From NCBI RefSeq assembly GCF_036327005.1, contig NZ_JAUGZK010000003.1:62001-126000 (forward strand): a stretch of DNA of 64,000 nt, given 5' to 3'. Position 1 is the stretch's first letter, and every line of letters starts with the position of its first letter. Shown here piece after piece: positions 1 to 9,702 of this stretch. A program made the translations under genes and the position numbers. The notes below the pieces were generated by a model. The model worked only from the letters and a program-made list of their open reading frames with translations. It was not told where the DNA came from and did not search any database. This DNA is from Alkalimonas mucilaginosa (GTDB lineage: Bacteria > Pseudomonadota > Gammaproteobacteria > Enterobacterales > Alteromonadaceae).

Positions 1-1246
1 TGCCAGTCTTGGAGTCGCGGTCATTATTCTGACCAACCTGATCTTATTGCCGGTGTTGATGTCTTACGTACGTTTCAGCAAAGCTTATCAGCAACGTGCT
101 GCAGCTGGTAATCCTACTGCTGATAAGTTGTGGTACAAGTTGTCTGCGGTGGCAACTAAACCGGTAGCCGCAGTGGTGCTGGCAGTTACAGCCCTGCTTT
201 TTATCGCGGCAAGCATCCAAAGCCAACAGTTAAAAATCGGTGATTTGCATGCCGGCGCCCCTGCTTTGCATGAGCATTCCCGCTACAATCAGGATACCTT
301 CCTTATTACTGATCGTTTTGCGATTTCGGTGGATTACATCAATATTATGGTGGAGTCTATACCGAATGCCTGTACCCATCATGACATTATGCAACGGGTA
401 GATCATTTCCAATGGCTGATGGTAAATGTACCTGGGGTACAATCTGCAGTATCACTGTCTTCAGTGGCGAAAACCATCAATGCAGGTTACAACGAAGGTA
501 ATGTGAAATGGCGGGTATTGCCACGCAACACCCAGAGTTTGGTGCAGGCATCCGCTCAGGTAGAAACCAGCAGTGGCTTGCTGAACCGGGATTGTTCAGT
601 AATGCCAGTTATGCTGTTTTTGGAAGACCACAAAGCCGAGACGTTGGCCCGGGTGGTGCAAGCGGCGAAAGAGTACGGCAGTGAACTAGGGGATGAGGAT
701 ACACGCTTTATGCTGGCATCTGGTCCGGCGGGAGTAATGGCAGCAACGAATGAGGCAGTGGCTGCAGCACAGCGACCAATGATGCTCTATGTATATGGTG
801 CTGTCATTATCCTCTGTTTGTTAAGTTTTCGCTCTGGTCGGGCAACTGCTGCTGTGGTAATCCCACTCTTTGTAGTATCGACCATGGCGATGGCTTTAAT
901 GACCTTACTGCAGATTGGCCTGACAGTATCGACTTTGCCAGTAATAGCGCTGGGCGTAGGTATCGGGGTGGATTATGGTATTTACATTGTATCCAGCATG
1001 AGTCAGATGCTCAAAGATCGTGTACCAATGCGCGATGCTTACTACGAAGCATTGAAAGAGCGGGGCAGTGCTGTTCTCTTTACAGGCATTACGCTGGCGA
1101 TTGGGGTGAGTACCTGGGTATTCTCGGCTTTGAAATTCCAGGTCGACATGGGTATTTTGCTGACTTTTATGTTCCTGGTGAATATGTTGGGAGCCATTCT
1201 GGTGTTGCCAGCGCTGGCTGCTTTTTTCTGGCCAAAGAATAAATAA
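1..1246 (+). CDS. RND-superfamily (MMPL-like) exporter, 3' part
   Basis: The reading frame is open to the left edge, so only about the last 414 residues are present; the TTG at 47 is internal. The visible part has a membrane segment near its start, a long periplasmic loop, and a C-terminal membrane block containing GVGIGVDYGIYI. That motif is typical of the RND/sterol-sensing-like exporter group, often annotated as predicted exporter or MMPL. The family uses proton flux to move lipids or hydrophobic compounds across the inner membrane; the substrate here cannot be inferred. A strong hairpin at 1277-1300 follows the stop at 1246 and probably ends the transcript. Family assignment is good, specific function unknown. 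Confidence 0.75.
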   Translation, partial: ASLGVAVIILTNLILLPVLMSYVRFSKAYQQRAAAGNPTADKLWYKLSAVATKPVAAVVLAVTALLFIAASIQSQQLKIGDLHAGAPALHEHSRYNQDTFLITDRFAISVDYINIMVESIPNACTHHDIMQRVDHFQWLMVNVPGVQSAVSLSSVAKTINAGYNEGNVKWRVLPRNTQSLVQASAQVETSSGLLNRDCSVMPVMLFLEDHKAETLARVVQAAKEYGSELGDEDTRFMLASGPAGVMAATNEAVAAAQRPMMLYVYGAVIILCLLSFRSGRATAAVVIPLFVVSTMAMALMTLLQIGLTVSTLPVIALGVGIGVDYGIYIVSSMSQMLKDRVPMRDAYYEALKERGSAVLFTGITLAIGVSTWVFSALKFQVDMGILLTFMFLVNMLGAILVLPALAAFFWPKNK

Positions 1247-1276
1247 GCCAAAAAAAGTTTATGCATGACTAAACAC

Positions 1277-1305
1277 GAAAATGGCCGAAAGGCCATTTTC
1301 TATTT
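1277..1305 (+). terminator. Hairpin terminator after the RND gene
   Basis: GAAAATGGCC (1277-1286) and GGCCATTTTC (1291-1300) form a perfect 10-bp stem with a GAAA loop. A short T-rich tail (tattt) follows. It lies 30 bases after the RND stop codon and can act in both directions. Confidence 0.7.
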
Positions 1306-1480
1306 AAGGGAAGTGCATAAGTTATCATCAACAGTTGCCGTCACTGGTTGCACCAGTCTAAAACACTGAAATAAAGCTCGAAAATGGCTACAATAGTGAC
1401 TACACTTCGCAGCTAACGCGCACAATCGTGTGCAGTTGAATCATGCCCTTGGCGTCATGACGTAAATAAAGGATATGAAA

Positions 1481-4400
1481 ATGGCACTGATAGATGGTCA
1501 ACCCTCTGTACTATTACAAAACGTAAAAAAACTTATTCAACAGAAAGTGAAAGAGCAACCTGCTCTGGTCGAAAAATTTGCTTCTATTCTCTATGGCAGC
1601 ATTGCTTCAGAAGATTTGATTGGCCGTAATGACAGTGATCTGTACGGCGCTGCATTAAGCCTTTGGAAAACATTTAATAACCATCACCAGGATGGGGCTG
1701 TGATCCGGGTGTTCAATCCGGAAATTAGCCGGCACGGCTGGGAGTCCAAACATACCATCGTCGAAATTGTGGTGCATGACATGCCCTTTTTGGTGGATTC
1801 GGTACGAATGGCGCTGACTCGTCAGAATATTTCGGCTCATTTCTTTGTCCATTTGCCGTTGCAAGCCAAGCGCACTGCGGAAGGCGCGATTGAAGACTTC
1901 CATAAGCTGGGCGCCAAAAGCCAGGCCGATACCCGCCAGACGGTGTTTCATATTGAAATTGATCGCCAGACCGATAAGGCGGCCATTGATAACTTGACCT
2001 CTGAGCTGCACTCTGTGATGGAAGATGTCACTTTATCGGTGCAGGATTGGCAAGTGGTCCGTGAGAAGCTGAAGTCTGTTATTGCCGAGTTGCCAACCAG
2101 CAGTGACAAGGCGCTGAGCAACCAGCGTAAAGACCACATCGATTTCTTACACTGGCTGGTGAAAGATAACTTTACCTTCCTTGGTTACCGCGAATACAAA
2201 ATCAAACCGGTCAAAGGTGATTATCGCATTGAAGGTATAACCGATACTGCGCTTGGCCTGATGCGCCGGGCCGATGCCAGAGATTTGATGCTGTCTGAAT
2301 TGCCGGAAAATGCCCGCCACCAGGCATTGGATGATTCGCTGTTGATTCTGACCAAAACCAATCATAAGTCGCGGGTTCATCGTCCGGCTTACATCGATTA
2401 TGTTGGTGTCAAGCAGTTTAATGACAAAGGCGAAGTCACCGGTGAGCATCGCTTTATTGGCCTGTACTCGGCAACGTTGTACAACAACAGTGCCGGTGAT
2501 ATCCCATTGCTAAAATCCAAGTTGTCACAGGTTATGGCGATGTCGGAGTTTACGCCTGGTACCCATGCCTACAAGGCTTTGCTGAATATTCTGGAAACCT
2601 ATCCACGCGATGAGCTGATTCAAGCCAGTCCAGACGACCTGCTTGAAGTGGCAACCGGTGTATTGCAGATGCAAGAACGGGATATGACCCGGGTCTTTAT
2701 GCGTAAAGACACCTTTGGCCGTTTTGTTTCAGCCATGGTTTATGTACCGCGTGAGCGTTACAACACTCAATTACGTAAAGAAACACAGCAAATATTCCAG
2801 CAATTCCTGAAAACCGATGAGCCAGTTGAGTTTACAACCTTCTTTTCCGAGTCGGTACTGGCCCGCACTCATTACATTATTCGTATCCACGATAGCCATG
2901 TCGAGTTGAATGTGAAAGAAATCGAACGCAATCTGATTGAAGCGGCCCGGACCTGGGAAGATAAGTTAGAGTCGGCGCTGGTTGGGGTCTATGGTGAAGC
3001 CAAAGGCCGCGAGTTGTCCCGTAAGTACGTCAATGCTTTCCCTCGTGGTTATAAAGAAGAGATGTTGCCAAATGATGCCTTGGTGGACATCGGCAAGCTG
3101 GAATCTCTGAACGAAGAACATACCCTCGAGATGTTGTTCTATCAACCACAGGAAGAGAAAAGCAACAGCAAAGCAGTACGCCTGAATCTGTTTCACAAAG
3201 ACAAGCCGATTCATCTTTCGGATGTGTTGCCAATGTTGGAGAACTTTGGCTTGCGGGTGATTGGTGAAACACCGTATCCGGTACGAACGCCGGATGGTGC
3301 TGTCAGCTGGATCCTGAATTTCACCATGGAACTGAACTGCGAGTTATTAAACGACTTTGATCAGGCTCAGCAGGATTTCCAGAGTTCTTTTGCCAAAGTC
3401 TGGGCCGGCGCCCTGGAAGACGATGGTTTTAACCGTTTGATTTTAGCTGCGGGTTTGTCTGGGCGTGAAGCTGCTTTGCTGCGAGCTATTGCCAAGTACA
3501 AACGGCAAATCGGTGGTACTTTCAGCCAAAGCTATATTGAGAGCACCTTCAGTCGTTACCCGGAGTTGGCCCGACTGATAGTTGAGCTCTTTAATAGTAA
3601 GTTTTCACCATCAACCAAGGTAACAGCGAAAGCGATTGAGAAGCTGGAGCAGCAAATTACCGATCAGCTGGAACATGTAGCCAACCTGGATGATGATCGT
3701 ATTATTCGTCGTTTTGTCGATATTGTGCATGCAGTGCTGCGTACCAACTATTTCCAGCCGGATGCAGAAGGGCAGGAAAAACCATACATCTCGATGAAGA
3801 TAAAACCGGATCTGATCCCGGAAATTCCATTACCAGTGCCTGCTTTTGAGATTTTTGTCTATTCACCTCGGGTTGAAGGTGTGCATCTGCGGTTTGGTAA
3901 GGTTGCCCGCGGTGGTTTACGCTGGTCAGATCGACGCGAAGATTTCCGCACCGAAGTACTGGGCCTGGTAAAAGCACAGCAAGTAAAGAACACCGTGATT
4001 GTGCCGGTGGGTGCCAAAGGCGGCTTCGTTTGTAAGCAACTGCCGGAAACCGGTGGTCGTGAAGCTTTCATCAATGAAGGGAAAGCCTGCTACCGCACCT
4101 TTATTCGTGGCTTGCTGGATGTCACCGACAACATTGTCAAAGGTGAGATTGTCCCACCAAAAGATGTAGTTCGGCTGGACGAAGATGATCCTTATCTGGT
4201 TGTTGCGGCCGACAAAGGCACGGCTACCTTCTCTGATATTTCCAATGGCATCTCTGAAGAGTATGGCTTTTGGATGGGGGATGCTTTTGCTTCCGGTGGT
4301 TCCAATGGTTACGATCACAAAGGTATGGGGATCACTGCCCGGGGTGCCTGGGAGTCAGTAAAACGTCATTTCCGCGAAATTGGGGTGGATTGTCAAACCA

Positions 4401-6322
4401 CTGATTTCACCTGTGTCGGCATCGGCGATATGGCGGGGGATGTCTTTGGTAATGGCATGCTGCTTTCTAAACACATTCGCTTGCAGGCTGCTTTTAACCA
4501 CATGCACATCTTTATTGACCCTACACCAGATGCTGCCAGCTCTTACCAAGAACGTGCACGTATGTTCAAACTGCCTTCATCGACCTGGGATGATTACGAC
4601 AAATCTTTGATTTCGGAAGGTGGCGGCGTCTTCTTACGCAGTGCCAAGTCGATCAAGTTAAGCCCACAAATGAAAAAGATGCTGGGTACCAGCAAAGCCA
4701 GTATGACGCCAACCGAGTTGATTCGTGCATGTCTGGCCATGCCGGTCGATCTGATTTGGAACGGCGGTATCGGTACTTACATGAAAGCTACGGATGAAAG
4801 TCATGCCGAAGTTGGCGACCGTGGCACGGAAGCACTGCGTCTAAATGGCCATGAATTTAAAGCCAAGATCTTTGGTGAAGGCGGTAACCTGGGTGCAACC
4901 CAGCGCGGCCGCATTGAATTTGCTGCCAATGGCGGTCGCATCAATACCGACTTTATTGATAACGTTGGTGGGGTAGATTGCTCAGACAATGAAGTCAACA
5001 TTAAGATCCTGTTGAACTCTTTGGTGACAGCCGGCGATCTGACACTGAAGCAGCGCAACAAGCTACTGGTAGATATGACTGATGATGTCGCCCGTCTGGT
5101 TATTGAAGACTGTTATCTGCAGACTGAAAGCATTTCTATTTCCGGTTTGCTCGGTGCTGATCAACTGAAGGAATACACCCGTTTTATCCATACCCTGGAG
5201 AAAGAGGGCAAGCTAAACCGTGAGCTGGAATTCTTGCCTTCGGATGATGAGTTGTCTGACAGAATGGCACGAGGCATGGGGCTGACCCGCCCTGAGCTCG
5301 CTATTCTGACCGCCTATGGCAAGATGGTATTAAAAGAGCAGTTGGTTCTGCCTGAGATTTACGAGAACCCATACTTCAAGCAAGAGTTGTTTGCTGCTTT
5401 CCCACAAGTACTGCAGAAGAAGTACAGTGCTGAAATGGAGCAACATCCGCTGAAAGGCGAAATCATTGCTACCAAGTTGGCCAACCAACTGGTGAATGAG
5501 ATGGGGCCGAATTTCGCCCAGCGGATGAGTGAAGAAACCGGCAGCAGTGTGGCAGAGTTGATGCTTTGTTATGCGATGGCACGTGATTTACTCGATATTC
5601 CAACCTATTGGGATGCGCTGCGTGCTTTGGATAACAAGATCCCGGCCAGTCTGCAAACCAAGTTATTGCATCAACTTCGGCGAACCATGCGTCGGGCTAC
5701 ACGCTGGTTCTTGCGCCATCGCAATAAAGCACTGGATATTCAGCAGACACTGGCGTTCTTTAAGCCAGCCTTTAAAGAAGTGTCAGAAAATCTGCCACGC
5801 TTTATGGCTGCCAAAGAGATGGCTGAACTGGATCAACAGCTGAAAACATACCAGGACAAAGGGGTGCCGGCTGATACTGCTCGTTACCTGGCTTATCTGA
5901 GTACGGTATTCTCGGTAATGGATATTGCTCAGGTGGCGGATGCAGAGCAAACGCCACTGCCATTGACTGCGGAAATTTACTTCAAGCTGGGCGACCGGCT
6001 GGATCTGCACTGGTTCCTGGAGCAAATTACGCAGCAACCTGTTGCCAACCACTGGCAGGCCCTGGCACGTGCCAGCTACCGTGAAGAGTTGGACTGGCAG
6101 CAACGCTCCATGGCCGCTGTCGTAGTGCGCAGTTGTGGTGGCGCTTGCGATGCCGAAGCTGTGATTGAAAGCTGGCTGACAGAGCACGATGCCTTGCTGG
6201 AGCGTTGGCGTATGATGTTGGCTGAGTTCAAGACAACCAAGACCCATGAGTTTGCTAAATTCTCTGTGGCCTTGCGTGAGCTGATGCTGCTGAGCCATCA
6301 CTGTGAACCTGTTCAATCCTGA
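1481..6322 (+). CDS. gdhB: NAD-specific glutamate dehydrogenase, large (180 kDa) type
   Basis: Oxidative deamination of glutamate to 2-oxoglutarate with NAD+. About 1,613 residues matches the large GDH-180 class of Pseudomonas, Shewanella and actinobacteria. The N-terminal 600-700 residues are the regulatory, ACT-like region. The catalytic part follows (residues about 780-1300) with PVGAKGGFV and GGIGTYMKA, then a C-terminal helical region. Two ATGs are possible, at 1475 and 1481. The AAAGGA at 1468-1473 abuts the first and is well spaced for the second, so 1481 is preferred. The gene stands alone between two hairpins. Known members are allosterically controlled; nothing here shows transcriptional control. 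Confidence 0.95.
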   Translation: MALIDGQPSVLLQNVKKLIQQKVKEQPALVEKFASILYGSIASEDLIGRNDSDLYGAALSLWKTFNNHHQDGAVIRVFNPEISRHGWESKHTIVEIVVHDMPFLVDSVRMALTRQNISAHFFVHLPLQAKRTAEGAIEDFHKLGAKSQADTRQTVFHIEIDRQTDKAAIDNLTSELHSVMEDVTLSVQDWQVVREKLKSVIAELPTSSDKALSNQRKDHIDFLHWLVKDNFTFLGYREYKIKPVKGDYRIEGITDTALGLMRRADARDLMLSELPENARHQALDDSLLILTKTNHKSRVHRPAYIDYVGVKQFNDKGEVTGEHRFIGLYSATLYNNSAGDIPLLKSKLSQVMAMSEFTPGTHAYKALLNILETYPRDELIQASPDDLLEVATGVLQMQERDMTRVFMRKDTFGRFVSAMVYVPRERYNTQLRKETQQIFQQFLKTDEPVEFTTFFSESVLARTHYIIRIHDSHVELNVKEIERNLIEAARTWEDKLESALVGVYGEAKGRELSRKYVNAFPRGYKEEMLPNDALVDIGKLESLNEEHTLEMLFYQPQEEKSNSKAVRLNLFHKDKPIHLSDVLPMLENFGLRVIGETPYPVRTPDGAVSWILNFTMELNCELLNDFDQAQQDFQSSFAKVWAGALEDDGFNRLILAAGLSGREAALLRAIAKYKRQIGGTFSQSYIESTFSRYPELARLIVELFNSKFSPSTKVTAKAIEKLEQQITDQLEHVANLDDDRIIRRFVDIVHAVLRTNYFQPDAEGQEKPYISMKIKPDLIPEIPLPVPAFEIFVYSPRVEGVHLRFGKVARGGLRWSDRREDFRTEVLGLVKAQQVKNTVIVPVGAKGGFVCKQLPETGGREAFINEGKACYRTFIRGLLDVTDNIVKGEIVPPKDVVRLDEDDPYLVVAADKGTATFSDISNGISEEYGFWMGDAFASGGSNGYDHKGMGITARGAWESVKRHFREIGVDCQTTDFTCVGIGDMAGDVFGNGMLLSKHIRLQAAFNHMHIFIDPTPDAASSYQERARMFKLPSSTWDDYDKSLISEGGGVFLRSAKSIKLSPQMKKMLGTSKASMTPTELIRACLAMPVDLIWNGGIGTYMKATDESHAEVGDRGTEALRLNGHEFKAKIFGEGGNLGATQRGRIEFAANGGRINTDFIDNVGGVDCSDNEVNIKILLNSLVTAGDLTLKQRNKLLVDMTDDVARLVIEDCYLQTESISISGLLGADQLKEYTRFIHTLEKEGKLNRELEFLPSDDELSDRMARGMGLTRPELAILTAYGKMVLKEQLVLPEIYENPYFKQELFAAFPQVLQKKYSAEMEQHPLKGEIIATKLANQLVNEMGPNFAQRMSEETGSSVAELMLCYAMARDLLDIPTYWDALRALDNKIPASLQTKLLHQLRRTMRRATRWFLRHRNKALDIQQTLAFFKPAFKEVSENLPRFMAAKEMAELDQQLKTYQDKGVPADTARYLAYLSTVFSVMDIAQVADAEQTPLPLTAEIYFKLGDRLDLHWFLEQITQQPVANHWQALARASYREELDWQQRSMAAVVVRSCGGACDAEAVIESWLTEHDALLERWRMMLAEFKTTKTHEFAKFSVALRELMLLSHHCEPVQS

Positions 6323-6360
6323 AGCAACAGGGTAAACTACCCTACAGGTTAAACCCAGAT

Positions 6361-6405
6361 AGCCCCGGTACTCCTGGTTACTACACCAAGATGCCGGGGT
6401 TTCTT
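6361..6405 (+). terminator. Terminator after gdhB
   Basis: CCCCGG at 6363-6368 pairs with CCGGGG at 6394-6399 and is followed by TTTCTTTT. The loop is long (25 nt), so this is a moderate call. It lies between gdhB and pyrD. Confidence 0.45.
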
Positions 6406-6434
6406 TTGCTGACGAAACACCTGGAGCCATCGCC

Positions 6435-7445
6435 ATGTTTTATCCCTTTGCCCGAAGTATGATGTTTGCCTGTGATGCGGAGTGGTCGCATAATTTTGCA
6501 CTGGGTACCCTGAAGCGCTTTGCGCATACCCCTTTGGCGCGGACCTGGCAACAGCAATTGGCATCCAAACCAGTGACCGTTGCGGGTATTCAATTTGATA
6601 ATCCGATAGGCCTGGCTGCAGGTCTGGATAAAAACGCTGAATGTATTGATGCTTTTGGTCAAATGGGTTTTGGCTTTATTGAAGTTGGTACTGTCACTCC
6701 AAGGCCACAACAAGGTAATGATAAACCAAGGATTTTCCGGTTACCTAAAGCTCAGGCCATTATTAATCGTATGGGTTTTAATAATAAAGGCGTCGACTAC
6801 CTGATTGAGAATGTAAAAAAGGCACAGTATCAGGGGGTGCTGGGTATCAATATAGGTAAGAACAAAGATACGCCCAATGAACAGGGTAAAGACGACTACG
6901 TCCACTGCATGCGCAAGGTATACGCCCATGCAAGTTACATCACTGTCAATATTTCCTCCCCCAATACACCGGGTTTGCGTGATTTGCAGTATGGTCAGGC
7001 CCTGGATGATTTATTGCAAACGGTGCGCAACGAACAATTGGACTTACAGGCCCAGTTTGATAAGTATGTGCCCATCTTTGTCAAAATTGCTCCTGATATG
7101 GATGGCGCCGAAGTGCAGCAGGTGGCAGAGGCTTTGTTGCGTAACCAAATGGATGGCGCTATTGCTACCAACACTACTTTGGATCGTAGCCTGGTACAAG
7201 GGTTAAAGCATGCCGATGAAGCGGGTGGTTTGAGTGGTTTGCCGGTGCAGCAAAAAAGTACTGCTGTGTTGCAACAATTGCGGCAGGCGGTGGGGAATGA
7301 CTTTCCATTGATTGGTGTTGGCGGTATTGTTGATGGTGCTTCAGCCAAAGCGAAGCTGGCTGCAGGGGCAAACTTGGTGCAATGCTACACCGGCTTTATC
7401 TACCGGGGGCCCAGCTTGCTGACCGAGATCATCGACAGCCTGTAG
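6435..7445 (+). CDS. pyrD: Dihydroorotate dehydrogenase (quinone), class 2
   Basis: Fourth step of pyrimidine synthesis, dihydroorotate to orotate, with electrons passed to quinone at the inner membrane. The 336 residues match the class 2 enzyme. Visible family signatures are FDNPIGLAAGLDKN, VGTVTPRPQ, the active-site segment NISSPNTPG (its Ser is the catalytic base in class 2) and the C-terminal FMN phosphate-binding GVGGI. The N-terminal FARSMMF segment is part of the membrane-association helix. GGAG at 6423-6426 supports the ATG at 6435. A hairpin with a T run follows the stop. The order pyrD-zapC matches E. coli. Confidence 0.96.
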   Translation: MFYPFARSMMFACDAEWSHNFALGTLKRFAHTPLARTWQQQLASKPVTVAGIQFDNPIGLAAGLDKNAECIDAFGQMGFGFIEVGTVTPRPQQGNDKPRIFRLPKAQAIINRMGFNNKGVDYLIENVKKAQYQGVLGINIGKNKDTPNEQGKDDYVHCMRKVYAHASYITVNISSPNTPGLRDLQYGQALDDLLQTVRNEQLDLQAQFDKYVPIFVKIAPDMDGAEVQQVAEALLRNQMDGAIATNTTLDRSLVQGLKHADEAGGLSGLPVQQKSTAVLQQLRQAVGNDFPLIGVGGIVDGASAKAKLAAGANLVQCYTGFIYRGPSLLTEIIDSL

Positions 7446-7463
7446 TCGATCTTTCATCCTTAG

Positions 7464-7491
7464 AAGGATCCTGGCAGGATCCTTTTTTATT
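7464..7491 (+). terminator. Rho-independent terminator after pyrD
   Basis: AAGGATCC (7464-7471) and GGATCCTT (7477-7484) form a perfect 8-bp stem with a five-base loop, followed by TTTTTATT. Confidence 0.85.
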
Positions 7492-7505
7492 AGAAGAAAT
7501 TCGAA

Positions 7506-7533
7506 TTTCACTTTGATCATAACTTGTTATAAT
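7506..7533 (+). promoter_or_regulatory. Probable sigma-70 promoter of zapC (extended -10)
   Basis: A consensus -10 TATAAT lies at 7528-7533 and is preceded by TG at 7525-7526, one base before the hexamer (extended -10). A weak -35, TTTCAC (7506-7511), sits 16 bases upstream. It lies just after the pyrD terminator and about 40 bases before zapC. Confidence 0.55.
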
Positions 7534-7575
7534 TACACCAAATGATCAATAATTCTAATACCTTAGGGATGCTGT

Positions 7576-8094
7576 ATGTTGTCACCCACCGAAAGCTGGA
7601 GCTGGTACCATTGCACCGAGCGTAATCAGCTGGTGTTGGATATCAATGCTGAACTGGCATTCCCGGTGCCTTTCGCAGCAAACCTGCTGCAGTTGCCGGC
7701 ATCAACGCAAGCCTTCACCATGCAAGACGCAGAGCATTACTGGCAATTGCTGGAGACCCTGGCCGAGACTGCACTTACTTCAGAGCAGCAGCTTTACTTT
7801 ACCTTGACCGCTTTGGCCGCCTTGAAGTTTATGCGTTCGCAGGGACACAAAAGCTGGTATTTTGCTGATATTGCCAATACGAAAGCGGTACAATCAATGC
7901 AATTAGCCGAATTGGTGGGGCAGCAACTGGTGCAGGTTGTGGTGCTGCAAACCGACGGCGATTGTGCCGAGTGTATGTTGTTGAACAGCACAACAAACCT
8001 GGCTGGCAAAGCGCTTGTTGCAGGCTCAGTAGTGCGTGTCTTAAACTCCCGGCTAAGGCCATTGGCGCATCAATCTCTGCGAAAATCTGCCTGA
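7576..8094 (+). CDS. zapC: Cell division protein ZapC
   Basis: A cytoplasmic FtsZ-ring stabiliser, 172 residues, close to the E. coli ZapC length. Shared family features are the N-terminal W-x-WY followed by LVLDI, the central LKFMRSQGHKSW segment, and the C-terminal stretch with RVLNSRLRPL. In E. coli zapC (ycbW) also follows pyrD, so sequence and gene order agree. It has its own promoter at 7506-7533 and is separated from pyrD by a terminator. Confidence 0.88.
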   Translation: MLSPTESWSWYHCTERNQLVLDINAELAFPVPFAANLLQLPASTQAFTMQDAEHYWQLLETLAETALTSEQQLYFTLTALAALKFMRSQGHKSWYFADIANTKAVQSMQLAELVGQQLVQVVVLQTDGDCAECMLLNSTTNLAGKALVAGSVVRVLNSRLRPLAHQSLRKSA

Positions 8095-8182
8095 GTTTTG
8101 TTTCTTGCCACGCGGTTGCCCTGACCGCGTTGTTGCTATAGTATCGCTTTGTCACAACGCCCGGGATACGCTATTAGCAATC

Positions 8183-9688
8183 ATGTTTAAAAAAATATCA
8201 GCTTTGATCCGCCAGGTTGCGGGTAAGCCTTTACCAGCTCTGCCAAGCCCTCTGGTACTGAGTAAACGACGACGTTTTGCCGTAGCTATTCTGCTGATGT
8301 TTCATATCATGGGTTTTTTATCTTCGCTGGATGCTTTGATGTCTTCCCGAACATCGCAGGGTAGCATCGCCTGGATTGTTTCGCTTAATACCTTTCCCTA
8401 TGTTTCTGTACCGGCGTATTGGATTTTTGGTCGGCAAAAGTTCCAGGGTTATGTTATTTCCCGGCGTGAAACGGACTCGGATCTGTGGCTGAAACACCAA
8501 CTGAAAATGTCGACGGTTGATCGTTTTCAGCTGCAAAACAGCCGCATTCGCGGCAATATGCAAGCGGTTGAGTCTCTGGCTAAGATGCCTTTTTTAACCG
8601 GCAACGACATTGAATATCTGATTGATGGGCAGCAGAAGTTTGATAGCATCTTTGCCGGGATCCGCGCAGCGGAACACTATGTATTGGCTCAGTATTACAT
8701 TATCCGTAATGATGCTATTGGCCGTCAGTTTCAGCAGGCTCTGATCGAGAAAGCGCAACAAGGTGTTCCTGTCTATCTGCTGTATGATGAAATCGGCAGC
8801 TACCGGCTTGGTAGAAACTATCTGCGTCAATTGGAGCAGGCAGGGGTGCAGGTGCGGCCTTTTCATTCCACCAAAGGGCCAGGCAACCGCTTTCAGCTGA
8901 ATTTCCGTAATCATCGGAAACTGGTGATTACGGATGGCAAACATGCCTGGCTTGGCGGGGCGAATATAGGTGATGAATACCTGGGCCAAAGTTTGCGGTA
9001 TGGTCATTGGCGGGATACCCATTTAAAAATCACCGGACCAGCAGTGATGAGTGTGCAACTATCCTTTGTGGAAGACTGGTACTGGTCCAGCGAGGTGATT
9101 CCTGAATTAACCTGGGAGCCGGTGGTCGCTGAACGGCGCGATCTGCCAGTACTTATCCTGCCTTCAGGCCCGGCAGATCGGCATGAAACTGCCAGCCTGA
9201 TGATGCAGCATATGATCCACAGTGCCGTGGAGCGCTTTTGGATTTCCAGTCCGTATTTTGTTCCGGATGAAGGGGTGTTATCTGCTTTAAAGCTGGCAGC
9301 GCTCCGCGGAGTTGATGTGCGTATCCTGATCCCCGAGCGTACTGATAACTATCTGGTTTATCTGGCCGCCTATGCGTTTGTTGCCCCATTAATTGAGCTG
9401 GGCATCGATATCTACCGCTATCAGGATGGGGTGTTGCACTCGAAAAGCTTTCTGGTTGATCATCATGTCAGCAGTGTCGGAACAGTCAATCTGGACAATC
9501 GTTCGTTTCGGTTGAACTTTGAGATCACGGCCCTGATTGGTGGCGAAGAGCCCAACCAACAACTGGAGCAGATCTTCTTGCAGGACTTCGGGCGTTCCCG
9601 CACCATGACAGTGGAGGAAATCGAACAGAAGTCGTTGCTGTTCAGGGCTTTGTCACGCGCCGCTTATCTGATGGCACCTGTTCTTTAA
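8183..9688 (+). CDS. cls: Cardiolipin synthase (phospholipase D family)
   Basis: Makes cardiolipin by phosphatidyl transfer at the inner membrane. Two HKD motifs are visible: NHRKLVITDG with GGANIGD, and HSKSFLVDHH with GTVNLDNRS. Two N-terminal membrane segments precede them (residues about 30-50 and 60-80), as in ClsA. The frame is open from a TTG at 8105. The ATG at 8183 gives FKKISALIRQ and about 501 residues, a better fit to the family; the ribosome site is weak in either case. It converges with the D-amino-acid lyase gene, whose 3' end is 14 bases away. Confidence 0.92.
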   Translation: MFKKISALIRQVAGKPLPALPSPLVLSKRRRFAVAILLMFHIMGFLSSLDALMSSRTSQGSIAWIVSLNTFPYVSVPAYWIFGRQKFQGYVISRRETDSDLWLKHQLKMSTVDRFQLQNSRIRGNMQAVESLAKMPFLTGNDIEYLIDGQQKFDSIFAGIRAAEHYVLAQYYIIRNDAIGRQFQQALIEKAQQGVPVYLLYDEIGSYRLGRNYLRQLEQAGVQVRPFHSTKGPGNRFQLNFRNHRKLVITDGKHAWLGGANIGDEYLGQSLRYGHWRDTHLKITGPAVMSVQLSFVEDWYWSSEVIPELTWEPVVAERRDLPVLILPSGPADRHETASLMMQHMIHSAVERFWISSPYFVPDEGVLSALKLAALRGVDVRILIPERTDNYLVYLAAYAFVAPLIELGIDIYRYQDGVLHSKSFLVDHHVSSVGTVNLDNRSFRLNFEITALIGGEEPNQQLEQIFLQDFGRSRTMTVEEIEQKSLLFRALSRAAYLMAPVL

Positions 9689-9702
9689 ATCCACTGTCGG
9701 CA

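Noticed and set aside
5783..6436. 217-residue ORF on the minus strand
   Set aside because: Shadow of the gdhB 3' end; low-complexity Gln- and His-rich composition without family features.
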